A program made the translations under genes and the position numbers. A stretch of DNA of 34,324 bases from Rhodobacterales bacterium (GTDB lineage: Bacteria; Pseudomonadota; Alphaproteobacteria; Rhodobacterales; Rhodobacteraceae), in NCBI GenBank assembly GCA_003228875.1, contig QIGK01000124.1, forward strand, positions 1 to 34,324. Reading direction: 5' to 3'. The notes below the pieces were generated by a model. That model did no database searches. It was not told the origin of the DNA and was given only the letters and a program-made list of their open reading frames with translations. This document shows, piece after piece, positions 7,535 through 14,688 of the stretch. The stretch's first letter is position 1, and each line of letters begins with the position of its first letter.

Positions 7535-8544
7535 AACACTTTCCCCTTAAAAATACCCGTCGGTCGCCACAGCAACACCAATACCAGAATAACAAAGCTG
7601 ACCGCAAATTTGTAATCGGTGGAAAGCAATTGCACCAAACCGTCAGGGGCCCAACCGTCCGGCCCCAGATAGGCAAGGAATTTTTTATAGACATAAGTGA
7701 TGGTGACCTCGGAAAAGGCAATCACAAACCCGCCGGCAATCGCCCCGAGCGGGTTGCCAATGCCCCCCACAATCGCGGCCGCAAATATCGGCAGCAGCAA
7801 TTGGAAATAGACAAACGGCTTAAAAGATTTATCCAAGCCGTAAAGCGTGCCAGCAATGGTTGCCAAGGTGGCCGCAATGATCCATGCCACCATGACCACT
7901 TTGTCAGGGTTAATGCCGGATAATAGCGCCAGATCTTCATTGTCGGAATAGGCGCGCATGGCTTTTCCGGTGCGGGATTTTTGCAAAAACCAAAACAGGG
8001 CGGCCACCACCATAATGGTGACAACCACGGTAATTACTTGGGTGGTGCGAATGGCAAGGCCCTCGGCCAGACCGGTCATTTCCTTGAATTCACGGGCGCG
8101 TATCACAAAGCGTTCGCCATCGGCAAAACGCTGGTCCTCGGGGCCGATGATAAGACGCACAATACCGTTGGTAACAAACATCACGCCCACGCTGGCCATC
8201 ATCAAAATGATATTGGCCGATTTCTTTTTACGATAAAACCGATAGATCATCCGGTCGGTGCCAAGCACGTAAAGAATGGTTAGAAAAATGCCAAAGGGCA
8301 GGGCCAGCAGTGCGGTGGGCAAGAAACCAAAGGATATTCCCATGCTCTGGAACCACCATGTTACCAGAATGGTGCACATGGTGCCAAAGGCCATGGTGTC
8401 GCCATGAGCAAAATTGGCAAAGCGCAGGATGCTGAATATCAGCGTGACGCCAAGCGCACCCAAAGCCAATTGGCTGCCATAAGCAAGGCCGGGCACGAAG
8501 ACGAAGTTGGCGAATAAGACAATGGCGTTCAAGATGTCGGTCAT
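7531..8544 (-). CDS. livH: Branched-chain amino acid-type ABC transporter permease LivH
   Basis: A 337-residue polytopic permease. Seen: LAYGSQLALGALGVTLIFSILRFANFAHGDTMAFG, the hallmark LivH start region, the coupling loop KSRTGKAMRAYSDNEDLALLSGINPDKV, and AAAIVGGIGNPLGAIAGGFVIAFSE near the end. ATG at 8544 gives MTDILNAIVLFANF and overlaps the stop of the upstream small secreted-protein gene by four bases; an in-frame ATG at 8559 would lie deeper in that gene. It pairs with LivM to form the membrane channel. Confidence 0.93.
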   Translation of the reverse strand: MTDILNAIVLFANFVFVPGLAYGSQLALGALGVTLIFSILRFANFAHGDTMAFGTMCTILVTWWFQSMGISFGFLPTALLALPFGIFLTILYVLGTDRMIYRFYRKKKSANIILMMASVGVMFVTNGIVRLIIGPEDQRFADGERFVIRAREFKEMTGLAEGLAIRTTQVITVVVTIMVVAALFWFLQKSRTGKAMRAYSDNEDLALLSGINPDKVVMVAWIIAATLATIAGTLYGLDKSFKPFVYFQLLLPIFAAAIVGGIGNPLGAIAGGFVIAFSEVTITYVYKKFLAYLGPDGWAPDGLVQLLSTDYKFAVSFVILVLVLLWRPTGIFKGKVL

Positions 8545-8912
8545 TGGACGGCCTCGCATACTGCATTAAGCATAACGGAGACCGCAGCAAAACCAATAAA
8601 TCCGAAAATGTGCAATTCGCCGGATGATAGGATTGAAAATGTGGTCGGGCCGTCGTTACCTTGGGTAAAATAGGTGGCTTCGCCATCTTTTCTGTAGACA
8701 GACAATACTTGAAATTCGTCCCTGTTGCCGAAATTATCTTCGATAATTATCGATTCATCCGAGAAGTCGATCGACATCGGCGCCTCCTCAATTTCAGACT
8801 CGCAAGATGCCACCGGCAGTTCACACATATCCTGAAGTTGGCAGGAATAAGTCTGCGCCAGAAGCTGTGAAGGCAGTATGAGCAGCAGTAAAAAAGGTAA
8901 GAATTTTTGCAT
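8541..8912 (-). CDS. Small secreted protein of unknown function inside the liv operon
   Basis: A 123-residue protein I do not recognise. Residues 1-20 are a clear signal peptide (MQKFLPFLLLLILPSQLLAQ) with a probable cut after LLAQ. The mature part has an N-terminal cysteine cluster (YSCQLQDMCELPVASCE) and one more cysteine near the C-terminus (NAVCEAVQ), so two disulfides in the periplasm are possible. The middle is acidic and probably beta-stranded (SIDFSDESIIIEDNFG). ATG at 8912 is chosen because the signal peptide starts there and GGGAGG lies upstream; the frame is open to 9008 but that is antisense to livF. It starts four bases after the livF stop and overlaps livH by ATGA, so it is translated with the transporter. 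Whether it assists the transporter is not known. Confidence 0.78.
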   Translation of the reverse strand: MQKFLPFLLLLILPSQLLAQTYSCQLQDMCELPVASCESEIEEAPMSIDFSDESIIIEDNFGNRDEFQVLSVYRKDGEATYFTQGNDGPTTFSILSSGELHIFGFIGFAAVSVMLNAVCEAVQ

Positions 8913-8916
8913 GTCT

Positions 8917-9621
8917 TCAGCCTCCCAGAAAAGATTTGCGAACTTCGGGGTTGGCGAGCAATGCCGCCCCCGTGTCGGTGAAACGGTTGCGGCCTTGCAC
9001 CAGAACATAGCCTTTGTCGGCGATATTCAATGCTTGGCGGGCGTTTTGTTCGACCATCAGAATGGCGATGCCGGTTTTGGCGACCTCGATGATACGGTCA
9101 AACAGTTCGTCCATCACAATGGGCGAGACCCCCGCGGTGGGTTCGTCCAGCATCAGCACTTTGGGCTGGGTCATCAGGGCGCGACCTACGGCGACCTGTT
9201 GGCGCTGGCCGCCGGATAATTCGCTAGCCGGTTGCTTGCGCTTTTCCTTGAGGATCGGGAACAGGTCAAACACCTGTTCCATCGTATCGGAAAAATCTTC
9301 CAGCCGGATGTAAGCGCCCATCTCTAGGTTTTCCTGTACGGTCATGCTGGTGAAAACATTGTTGTTTTGCGGCACAAAGCCCATGCCCGCCTTTACACGG
9401 TCTTGGGGGGACATATTGGTAATGTCCGCGCCGTCCAGCCGGACCTGGCCTTTGTGCATATCCAACATACCAAAAACCGCTTTCATGGCGGTGGACTTTC
9501 CAGCACCATTGGGGCCGACTATTACCGCGATTTCGCCTTTTTCAACGGCAATGGTGCAATCATGCAAGATGTCTGCACCGCCATAGCCGCCGGTCATGGC
9601 ATCGCCGATTAGATAGCTCAT
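8917..9621 (-). CDS. livF: Branched-chain amino acid-type ABC transporter ATP-binding protein LivF
   Basis: A 234-residue ABC ATPase. Seen: Walker A GPNGAGKS (residues 36-43), Q-loop PQNNNVFTSMTV, signature LSGGQRQQVAVGRA, Walker B VLMLDEPTAGVSP, and the switch-histidine position occupied as usual in LivF by MVEQNA. It powers the LivHM permease from the cytoplasmic face together with LivG. It begins ten bases after the stop of an upstream secreted-protein gene, and a second secreted-protein gene follows it directly. Confidence 0.94.
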   Translation of the reverse strand: MSYLIGDAMTGGYGGADILHDCTIAVEKGEIAVIVGPNGAGKSTAMKAVFGMLDMHKGQVRLDGADITNMSPQDRVKAGMGFVPQNNNVFTSMTVQENLEMGAYIRLEDFSDTMEQVFDLFPILKEKRKQPASELSGGQRQQVAVGRALMTQPKVLMLDEPTAGVSPIVMDELFDRIIEVAKTGIAILMVEQNARQALNIADKGYVLVQGRNRFTDTGAALLANPEVRKSFLGG

Positions 9622-9631
9622 GGATTGTCTC

Positions 9632-10246
9632 TCATTCGGGAAGCTCGATTTTGGTGTTTTCGATTAAATAGGTTTGCAGTTCCTGATGTTTGTCAGAATA
9701 TCCTGACCCGATTGAATAGGTCATGGCTTGAATGATAAATTTATCTTCAACGATAAGGGTGTTTGCAAAAACAACATTCAAGCCGCTGATATTGAATTCA
9801 TAGACTATAGTTTCACCTTGGTATCCTGATATTTTAGTGTCAATTATATCCAGAATCGCAATTTCTGTTTCAGGTATTCCAGACGCTGCTGCAGCGCCCG
9901 TGATAACAACCTGCCGCATGGCTTCATTAGTGAAACCATCTGCACGGCCTAAGTTTTCGATGATGAACTGACCATAATGCCGATCATCATATCTATATGC
10001 GGCAATTATATCTGGTGTAGGTTTCGCAGATGTTCGCCAGATGTTATCTGGGTCGCAAAAGGATAATGCCGCGTGGAACTGGTCGCAACCACCAGCGCTT
10101 TCACCTTCATATCCCCAGGTTTGGTCGTCAAAAAGAACAACAATCTGGCCATCAACAACAGCGCGGCCAACAACCGCTTGCGCAGTGGCAGTTTGCCCAA
10201 ACCCCAACAGGAAAACCATAAATAATGTGCGGTATAAATTTCTCAT
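9632..10246 (-). CDS. Secreted protein of unknown function between livG and livF
   Basis: A 204-residue protein with a signal peptide (MRNLYRTLFMVFLLGFGQTATAQ, likely cut after AQ). The mature N-terminus carries VDGQIVVLFDDQTWGYE, a short motif met in various secreted proteins that end a small beta unit in D-x-TW-x-Y. Two cysteines (GGCDQFHAALSFCDP) could form a disulfide. The C-terminal 120 residues alternate helix and strand (YGQFIIENLGRADGF, then VVFANTLIVEDKFIIQAM) and faintly recall PsbP/Mog1-like domains; that likeness is a guess. ATG at 10246 overlaps the livG stop by ATGA. Its position inside the ABC operon suggests a periplasmic accessory role, but nothing in the sequence proves it. 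It shows no obvious similarity to the other secreted protein of this operon. Confidence 0.78.
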   Translation of the reverse strand: MRNLYRTLFMVFLLGFGQTATAQAVVGRAVVDGQIVVLFDDQTWGYEGESAGGCDQFHAALSFCDPDNIWRTSAKPTPDIIAAYRYDDRHYGQFIIENLGRADGFTNEAMRQVVITGAAAASGIPETEIAILDIIDTKISGYQGETIVYEFNISGLNVVFANTLIVEDKFIIQAMTYSIGSGYSDKHQELQTYLIENTKIELPE

Positions 10247-11028
10247 GTGAGTTTTTCCTCCGGCTTGTTTTTCAGGCCGGTGCCAAGATAGGCCTCGATC
10301 ACCTGTTCGTTGGATTTTACTTCCTCAATGGTGCCTTCAACCAGCACTTTTCCCTCGGCCATGCAGATCACCGGATCACACAGGCGGGAAATGAAATCCA
10401 TGTCATGTTCGATCATGCAGAATGTGTAGCCGCGTTCTTGGTTCAGGCGCAGTATCGCGTCACCAACAGTGTTGAGCAGGGTTCGGTTAACGCCTGCGCC
10501 GACTTCGTCCAGAAACACGATTTTGGCATCAACCATCATGGTGCGGCCCAGTTCCAGCAGCTTTTTCTGGCCGCCGGAAAGGTTTCCGGCCAATTCATCC
10601 GCCACTTGGCTGATTTCGAGAAATTCAATGACCTCGTCGGCTTTTTCGCGGAGGATTTTTTCCTCGGCCCGCACTTTGCTGGGTTTGAACCAAGCGTCCA
10701 TTAGTTTTTCGCCAGACTGATTTCCGGGCACCATCATCAGATTGTCGCGAACGGTCAGGGTGGAAAATTCATGGGCGATTTGGAATGTTCGCAGTAGGCC
10801 TTTGGCGAACAGATCATGGGGTTGCAGGCCGGAAATGTCTTCGCCGTCCAACAGCACGCGCCCCGATGTGGGGGCATAATGGCCTGCGATGACGTTAAAA
10901 AGTGTGGTTTTGCCAGCACCGTTGGGGCCGATCAATCCGGTGATGGAGCCTTTGGCGATCTCTAGACTGGTGCCGTCAACCGCGCGAATACCGCCAAAGT
11001 GCATGTGCAGGTTTTCGACCCGTATCAT
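10243..11028 (-). CDS. livG: Branched-chain amino acid-type ABC transporter ATP-binding protein LivG
   Basis: A 261-residue ABC ATPase. Seen: Walker A GPNGAGKT (residues 34-41), the LivG-type N-terminus MIRVENLHMHFGGIRAVDG, signature LSGGQKKLLELGRTMM, Walker B AKIVFLDEVGAGV, switch histidine in MIEHDMDFI. The Walker B is followed by VGAGVN where most ABC ATPases have a proline after the catalytic glutamate; the glutamate itself is kept, so activity should be intact. ATG at 11028 has AGGGG upstream. The gene lies 68 bases after the binding-protein gene, with a terminator-like hairpin between, and overlaps the next gene by ATGA. Confidence 0.93.
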   Translation of the reverse strand: MIRVENLHMHFGGIRAVDGTSLEIAKGSITGLIGPNGAGKTTLFNVIAGHYAPTSGRVLLDGEDISGLQPHDLFAKGLLRTFQIAHEFSTLTVRDNLMMVPGNQSGEKLMDAWFKPSKVRAEEKILREKADEVIEFLEISQVADELAGNLSGGQKKLLELGRTMMVDAKIVFLDEVGAGVNRTLLNTVGDAILRLNQERGYTFCMIEHDMDFISRLCDPVICMAEGKVLVEGTIEEVKSNEQVIEAYLGTGLKNKPEEKLT

Positions 11029-11048
11029 ATTATTGCCCCTTAATTACA

Positions 11049-11078
11049 CAAACAGCCCGACCAAAGCCGGGCTGTTTG
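11049..11078 (-). terminator. Hairpin between the liv binding protein and livG (partial terminator or mRNA stabiliser)
   Basis: The arms CAAACAGCCCG (11049-11059) and CGGGCTGTTTG (11068-11078) pair perfectly over 11 bases around an 8-base loop. Read on the minus strand the stem is followed by TGTAATTAA rather than a long T run, so it would terminate only partly. Hairpins of this sort after the binding-protein gene let cells make more binding protein than membrane parts, which is the likely role here. Confidence 0.75.
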
Positions 11079-11096
11079 AATTTCTTTGGTCAGCGA

Positions 11097-12287
11097 TTAG
11101 CGGATGCGAAGCACGTTGAATGCACCGTCTTCAACGATGTATTCTTGATAGGAACCAGCGGCTTCGCCCGGTCCAATCAGTTCAACATCAGATGCGCCTT
11201 GGTAATCAACCTCACCGCCATCAGCAAGGATTTGCAAGGCTTTGGCCAGCTCACCCGGGAAAATTTGCTCGCCCGGAGCATTGGCAACGTTCAAAACGTT
11301 TGCCGCAATGCTGGCGCGGTCAGCGGAACCACCGGCCTGAATGGCCAATGCGATAATCGCTGCTGCGTCATAGCTTTCAGCTGTGAAAGGTCCGTCCGGA
11401 GTTCCGGCAATACCTTCCAGCATTGCTGCCAGAGTTTTTGCGCCGTCACCAGCCGAACCGGGCTGGGTGCCGATGGAACCGTTCAGGTCATCACCAATAT
11501 TGTCGATCAAGGCTTGAGATTTCATGCCGTCGCCCATCACGAACGTATCAAACGCACCGGAATCAAGCGAGCCTTGGATGATGCCAGCACCACCTTGGTC
11601 AGCATAGCCAAACACAGCCAGCATTTCACCGCCAGCAGCAGCCAATGCGCCAACTTCAGCGGAATAGTCGCCTTTGCCGTCTTCATGGGCAGCCGAAATG
11701 GTCACGGTGCCGCCAGCAGCTTCATACGAGCCTTGGAATGCATCAGCCAAACCTTTGCCATAGTCATTGTTGGTATAGGTCACGGCAATGCTCATGATGC
11801 CCAGATCCATCAACACGTCAGACAGAACTTGACCTTGGCGCGCATCAGAAGGCGATGTGCGGAAGAACAGGTCATTATCGTCAATGCTGGAAAGCGCTGG
11901 CGATGTCGCGGAAGGCGAGATCAGCACAACGCCGTTTGGAATGGTCACGTTGTTTGCAACTGCGGTGGTTACACCCGAGCAGTCAGCGCCAACGATGGCG
12001 GCAACACCTTCGCCGGAAACCAGTGCTTCGGCAGCGGCTGTGGCTGCGGCGCTGTCGATACAGGTGGAGTCAGCGCGCAGCGGCACAAGGATTTTGCCAT
12101 CCAGCACACCGCCTGCATCATTGATTTCAGACATTGCAAGTTCAGCGGCTGAGGCCATGTCGGGCGTTAGCGATTCAATTGGGCCAGTAAAGCCAAGAAC
12201 CACGCCAATTTTAATTTCGTGGGCTGCGGAAAATGCTGAAGTTGCTAGCATCGTTGTGGCGGCAGTCGCCAAAAGTAGTTTTTTCAT
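11097..12287 (-). CDS. Branched-chain amino acid-type ABC transporter substrate-binding protein
   Basis: A 396-residue periplasmic type I binding protein. The signal peptide MKKLLLATAATTMLATSAFS is followed by AAHEIKIGVVLGFTGPIESL, the standard start of the mature LivJ/LivK fold. Two cysteines (DSTCIDS and GADCSG) probably form the usual N-lobe disulfide, and SATSPALSS matches the ligand-contacting region of the N-lobe. The C-terminal lobe contains FTAESYDAAAIIALAIQ. ATG at 12287 has GGGAG upstream with seven bases of spacing. It is the first gene of the transporter operon and supplies substrate to LivHM. The ligand (leucine-type amino acid, amide or other) cannot be read from sequence. Confidence 0.92.
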   Translation of the reverse strand: MKKLLLATAATTMLATSAFSAAHEIKIGVVLGFTGPIESLTPDMASAAELAMSEINDAGGVLDGKILVPLRADSTCIDSAAATAAAEALVSGEGVAAIVGADCSGVTTAVANNVTIPNGVVLISPSATSPALSSIDDNDLFFRTSPSDARQGQVLSDVLMDLGIMSIAVTYTNNDYGKGLADAFQGSYEAAGGTVTISAAHEDGKGDYSAEVGALAAAGGEMLAVFGYADQGGAGIIQGSLDSGAFDTFVMGDGMKSQALIDNIGDDLNGSIGTQPGSAGDGAKTLAAMLEGIAGTPDGPFTAESYDAAAIIALAIQAGGSADRASIAANVLNVANAPGEQIFPGELAKALQILADGGEVDYQGASDVELIGPGEAAGSYQEYIVEDGAFNVLRIR

Positions 12288-12334
12288 TTTTAGTCTCCCA
12301 GTTGTCAGAATTCGATATGTCGATTCCTACGGGT

Positions 12335-12363
12335 ATTTCACTTCATACAAGCCAAAAGTTCAA
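12335..12363 (-). promoter_or_regulatory. Candidate promoter of the liv-type operon
   Basis: On the minus strand, TTGAAC (12363-12358) and TGAAAT (12340-12335) are spaced by 17 bases, about 48 bases upstream of the binding-protein start. Each box matches the sigma-70 consensus at four of six positions, so this is only a candidate. A near-palindrome TCGATATGTCGA lies downstream at 12312-12323 and could bind a regulator. Confidence 0.3.
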
Positions 12364-12446
12364 CGGGATTCTTGTGATTTCTGAAATTGCACTGTTATTC
12401 GCCTGAATCTAGGGTTAGTTTCCGGCATAACAGGAAGGGATCACAC

Positions 12447-13148
12447 TTGGATACGCTTAGTGCTGCATGGTTTTTGCTGATTGGCATGGATGCAGATTTA
12501 TTGGCGATTGTCAGCTTGTCATTAAAGGTGAGCGGCTTTGCTGTGCTTTATGCTCTGATTCTAGGGGCTCCGGTGGGGGCGGCACTGGCGATCTGGTCTT
12601 TCCCGGGCCGGCAGGTTCTGATTGTGGTATTCAATAGCTTAATGGCTTTGCCGCCGGTTGTGGTTGGCCTGTCGGTTTATTTACTGCTGTCACGGTCCGG
12701 CCCGCTGGGGGATTTGGGGATATTGTTCACGCCAAAAGCCATGATTGTTGCGCAAACCGTTTTAATATTTCCCATCATTGTTGCCCTGACCCGAGAGGCC
12801 GTAAAGCCGGTTTTTCGGGAATATCGCGGGCTTTTGGTGTCGTTAAATGCCAGCCCTTTTCTGGTGCTGCGCACCGTGCTTTGGGATGCGAGGTTTGGCG
12901 TGGTAACTGCCTTGCTGGCCGGATTTGGCCGTGCGGTGGCCGAAGTTGGCGCAGTTTTGATCGTTGGTGGCAATATCAACGGGCTTACACGAGTTATGAC
13001 CACCACCATTGCGCTTGAAACCTCCAAGGGTAATCTGGAACTGGCCATGGCGCTAGGCGTAGTATTGATTGTGCTGGCCTTGGTCATGAACGCCTTGATT
13101 TACAGCATCTCACGCATAGGATTGCGGTTTCAAGAGGTGCGGGAATGA
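12447..13148 (+). CDS. tupB: Tungstate-type ABC transporter permease
   Basis: A 233-residue inner-membrane permease. Seen: hydrophobic segments throughout, the region SLMALPPVVVGLSVYLLLSR, and the ABC-facing loop VSLNASPFLVLRTVLWDARFG followed by LLAGFGRAVAEVGAVLIVGGN, all characteristic of TupB/ModB-like permeases. No ATG fits: TTG at 12447 is chosen because AGGAAGGGA (12432-12440) precedes it by six bases, while the next ATG (12486) has no ribosome binding site. It overlaps the ATPase gene by ATGA. With the ATPase and binding protein downstream it would import tungstate (possibly molybdate) for molybdopterin-type enzymes. Confidence 0.88.
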   Translation: MDTLSAAWFLLIGMDADLLAIVSLSLKVSGFAVLYALILGAPVGAALAIWSFPGRQVLIVVFNSLMALPPVVVGLSVYLLLSRSGPLGDLGILFTPKAMIVAQTVLIFPIIVALTREAVKPVFREYRGLLVSLNASPFLVLRTVLWDARFGVVTALLAGFGRAVAEVGAVLIVGGNINGLTRVMTTTIALETSKGNLELAMALGVVLIVLALVMNALIYSISRIGLRFQEVRE

Positions 13149-13843
13149 ACCGCTTGTCATTTGACAAAGTTTCGGTTTATCGCAACGGCAAAGCCATCCT
13201 CGGACCGCTGGATGTTGCTTTGCAAGCCGATGGTATCACCTGTCTGCTTGGCCCAAATGGTGCTGGAAAAAGCGTGTTTCTGAATCTTTGCCATGGAATG
13301 TATGCACCGGACAAAGGCACCGTGGAATGGAACGGGGTAGCGGCGGTTTCAACGCGCATGGATCGCAGTTTTATGTTCCAGAGCGCCGCGGTTATGCGCC
13401 GGTCGGTCTGGGCAAATGTGGCGTTTCCACTGGTCGCCCAAAAAGTACCAAGGCCCGAGCGTTTGGAACGGGTTCTTGAGGCGCTGGCTTTTGCACGACT
13501 TGTTGATCAGGCCTCGCAACCTGCTGCCTCGCTTTCGGGGGGTGAAAAGCAGCGCATGGCTTTGGCGCGGGCATGGGTGACACGGCCAAAAGTTATTTTG
13601 CTGGATGAACCTGCGGCCAATCTTGACCCCGGTTCGACCCATGCACTGGAAAGCATGCTGCATGACATCGCCACAAAATCTGGCGTTATCATTGCCACGC
13701 ATAATCTGCCCCAAGCCCGCCGCCTTGCCCGTCATGTGCTGGTTTTTACCAATGGAAAGCTGGCCGCCAATATGGCCGCAGACAGCTTTTTTAACCAAAG
13801 CCATACTGGGCAGGTGGCGGATTATCTGGAAGGGCGGATATGA
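13145..13843 (+). CDS. tupC: Tungstate-type ABC transporter ATP-binding protein
   Basis: A 232-residue ABC ATPase. Seen: Walker A GPNGAGKS (residues 36-43), Q-loop FMFQSAAVMRRSV, signature LSGGEKQRMALARAW, Walker B VILLDEPAANLDP and switch histidine in IATHNLPQARRLA. It has no C-terminal TOBE-like regulatory domain, unlike ModC, which agrees with a TupC assignment. Both ends overlap their neighbours by ATGA (13145-13148 and 13840-13843), giving tight tupB-tupC-tupA coupling. Confidence 0.9.
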   Translation: MNRLSFDKVSVYRNGKAILGPLDVALQADGITCLLGPNGAGKSVFLNLCHGMYAPDKGTVEWNGVAAVSTRMDRSFMFQSAAVMRRSVWANVAFPLVAQKVPRPERLERVLEALAFARLVDQASQPAASLSGGEKQRMALARAWVTRPKVILLDEPAANLDPGSTHALESMLHDIATKSGVIIATHNLPQARRLARHVLVFTNGKLAANMAADSFFNQSHTGQVADYLEGRI

Positions 13844-14688
13844 AGATATTACTGGCATTGCTGTTTATGGCCTCGGCAGCGGGCGCGCAGCAACGTAGCA
13901 TGGTGCTAGCCTCGACAACCTCGACGCAGAACTCTGGCTTGCTGGACGTTATTTTACCGCAATTTGAGGCCAGCACCGGCATTCATGTTTTTGTGGTGGC
14001 GGTTGGCACAGGGCAGGCCTTACGGATTGCGCAAAATGGCGATGCGGATGCTATTTTGGTGCATCACCGCGCCTCGGAAGATCAATTTGTTGCGGATGGT
14101 TTTGGCATCGATCGTCTGGACATCATGTTTAATGATTTTGTTATCATTGGCCCTAAATCTGATCCAGCTGGTATTTCGGAAGCCCTTTCAGCGGGGCAGG
14201 CATTTGCAAATATTTCCAGCAGCCAATCGCGGTTTGTATCGCGTGGTGACAATAGCGGCACCCATCTGCGCGAATTGGAGATTTGGCGGGAGGCCGGGCT
14301 ATCACCGGAATATGATGGGTATCTTGAGGTTGGCTCTGGCATGGGCACCGCGCTTAATCTCGCCAGCGGTTTGGGGGCGTATATTCTGGCGGATCGGGGC
14401 ACTTGGTTGTCATTTCAAAACCGTGGTGATTTGGCATTGCTGTTTGAAGGCGGGGCGGAGATGATCAACCCTTATGGTTATGTTCGGGTTGATCCGGCGC
14501 GATTTGCGCATATCAAATCCGCAGAGGCCGAGGCATTGGGTCTATGGCTAACATCCAGCGCGGGGCAGGCGGCGATTGCCGGTTTTAGAATTATGGGGGT
14601 GCAATTGTTTTGCGCCAGCGGCCTAGCGCCGCCAGATCAGCAAAATGATCAGCAAGGCACTTGCGCCGCCGGCGCTTTGCAGCGTTAA
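13840..14688 (+). CDS. tupA: Tungstate-type ABC transporter substrate-binding protein
   Basis: A 282-residue periplasmic binding protein. A short signal peptide (MKILLALLFMASAAGAQQ) is followed by LASTTSTQNSGLLDVILP, the TupA oxyanion-binding signature, then VAVGTGQALRIAQNGDADAILVHHR, NDFVIIGP and FVSRGDNSGTHLRELEIW. These match TupA better than ModA or PstS. The binding protein is last in the operon, the reverse of the usual tupA-first order. Its final 22 residues or so are polar and low in similarity to anything I know of TupA, and overlap by 66 bases the 3' end of the converging MFS gene, so the tail may be a read-through extension of a shorter ancestral protein. Confidence 0.88.
   Translation: MKILLALLFMASAAGAQQRSMVLASTTSTQNSGLLDVILPQFEASTGIHVFVVAVGTGQALRIAQNGDADAILVHHRASEDQFVADGFGIDRLDIMFNDFVIIGPKSDPAGISEALSAGQAFANISSSQSRFVSRGDNSGTHLRELEIWREAGLSPEYDGYLEVGSGMGTALNLASGLGAYILADRGTWLSFQNRGDLALLFEGGAEMINPYGYVRVDPARFAHIKSAEAEALGLWLTSSAGQAAIAGFRIMGVQLFCASGLAPPDQQNDQQGTCAAGALQR

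Noticed and set aside
11076-12152. A 358-codon plus-strand open frame opposite the binding-protein gene
   Set aside because: The minus-strand frame has a signal peptide, ribosome site and Liv-type fold; the plus frame is a by-product of its codon bias.
12288-12446. Riboswitch or molybdate-type ModE site in front of the tungstate operon
   Set aside because: No conserved riboswitch core or convincing ModE-type palindrome could be made out; only the weak TCGATATGTCGA dyad, which lies nearer the liv promoter.
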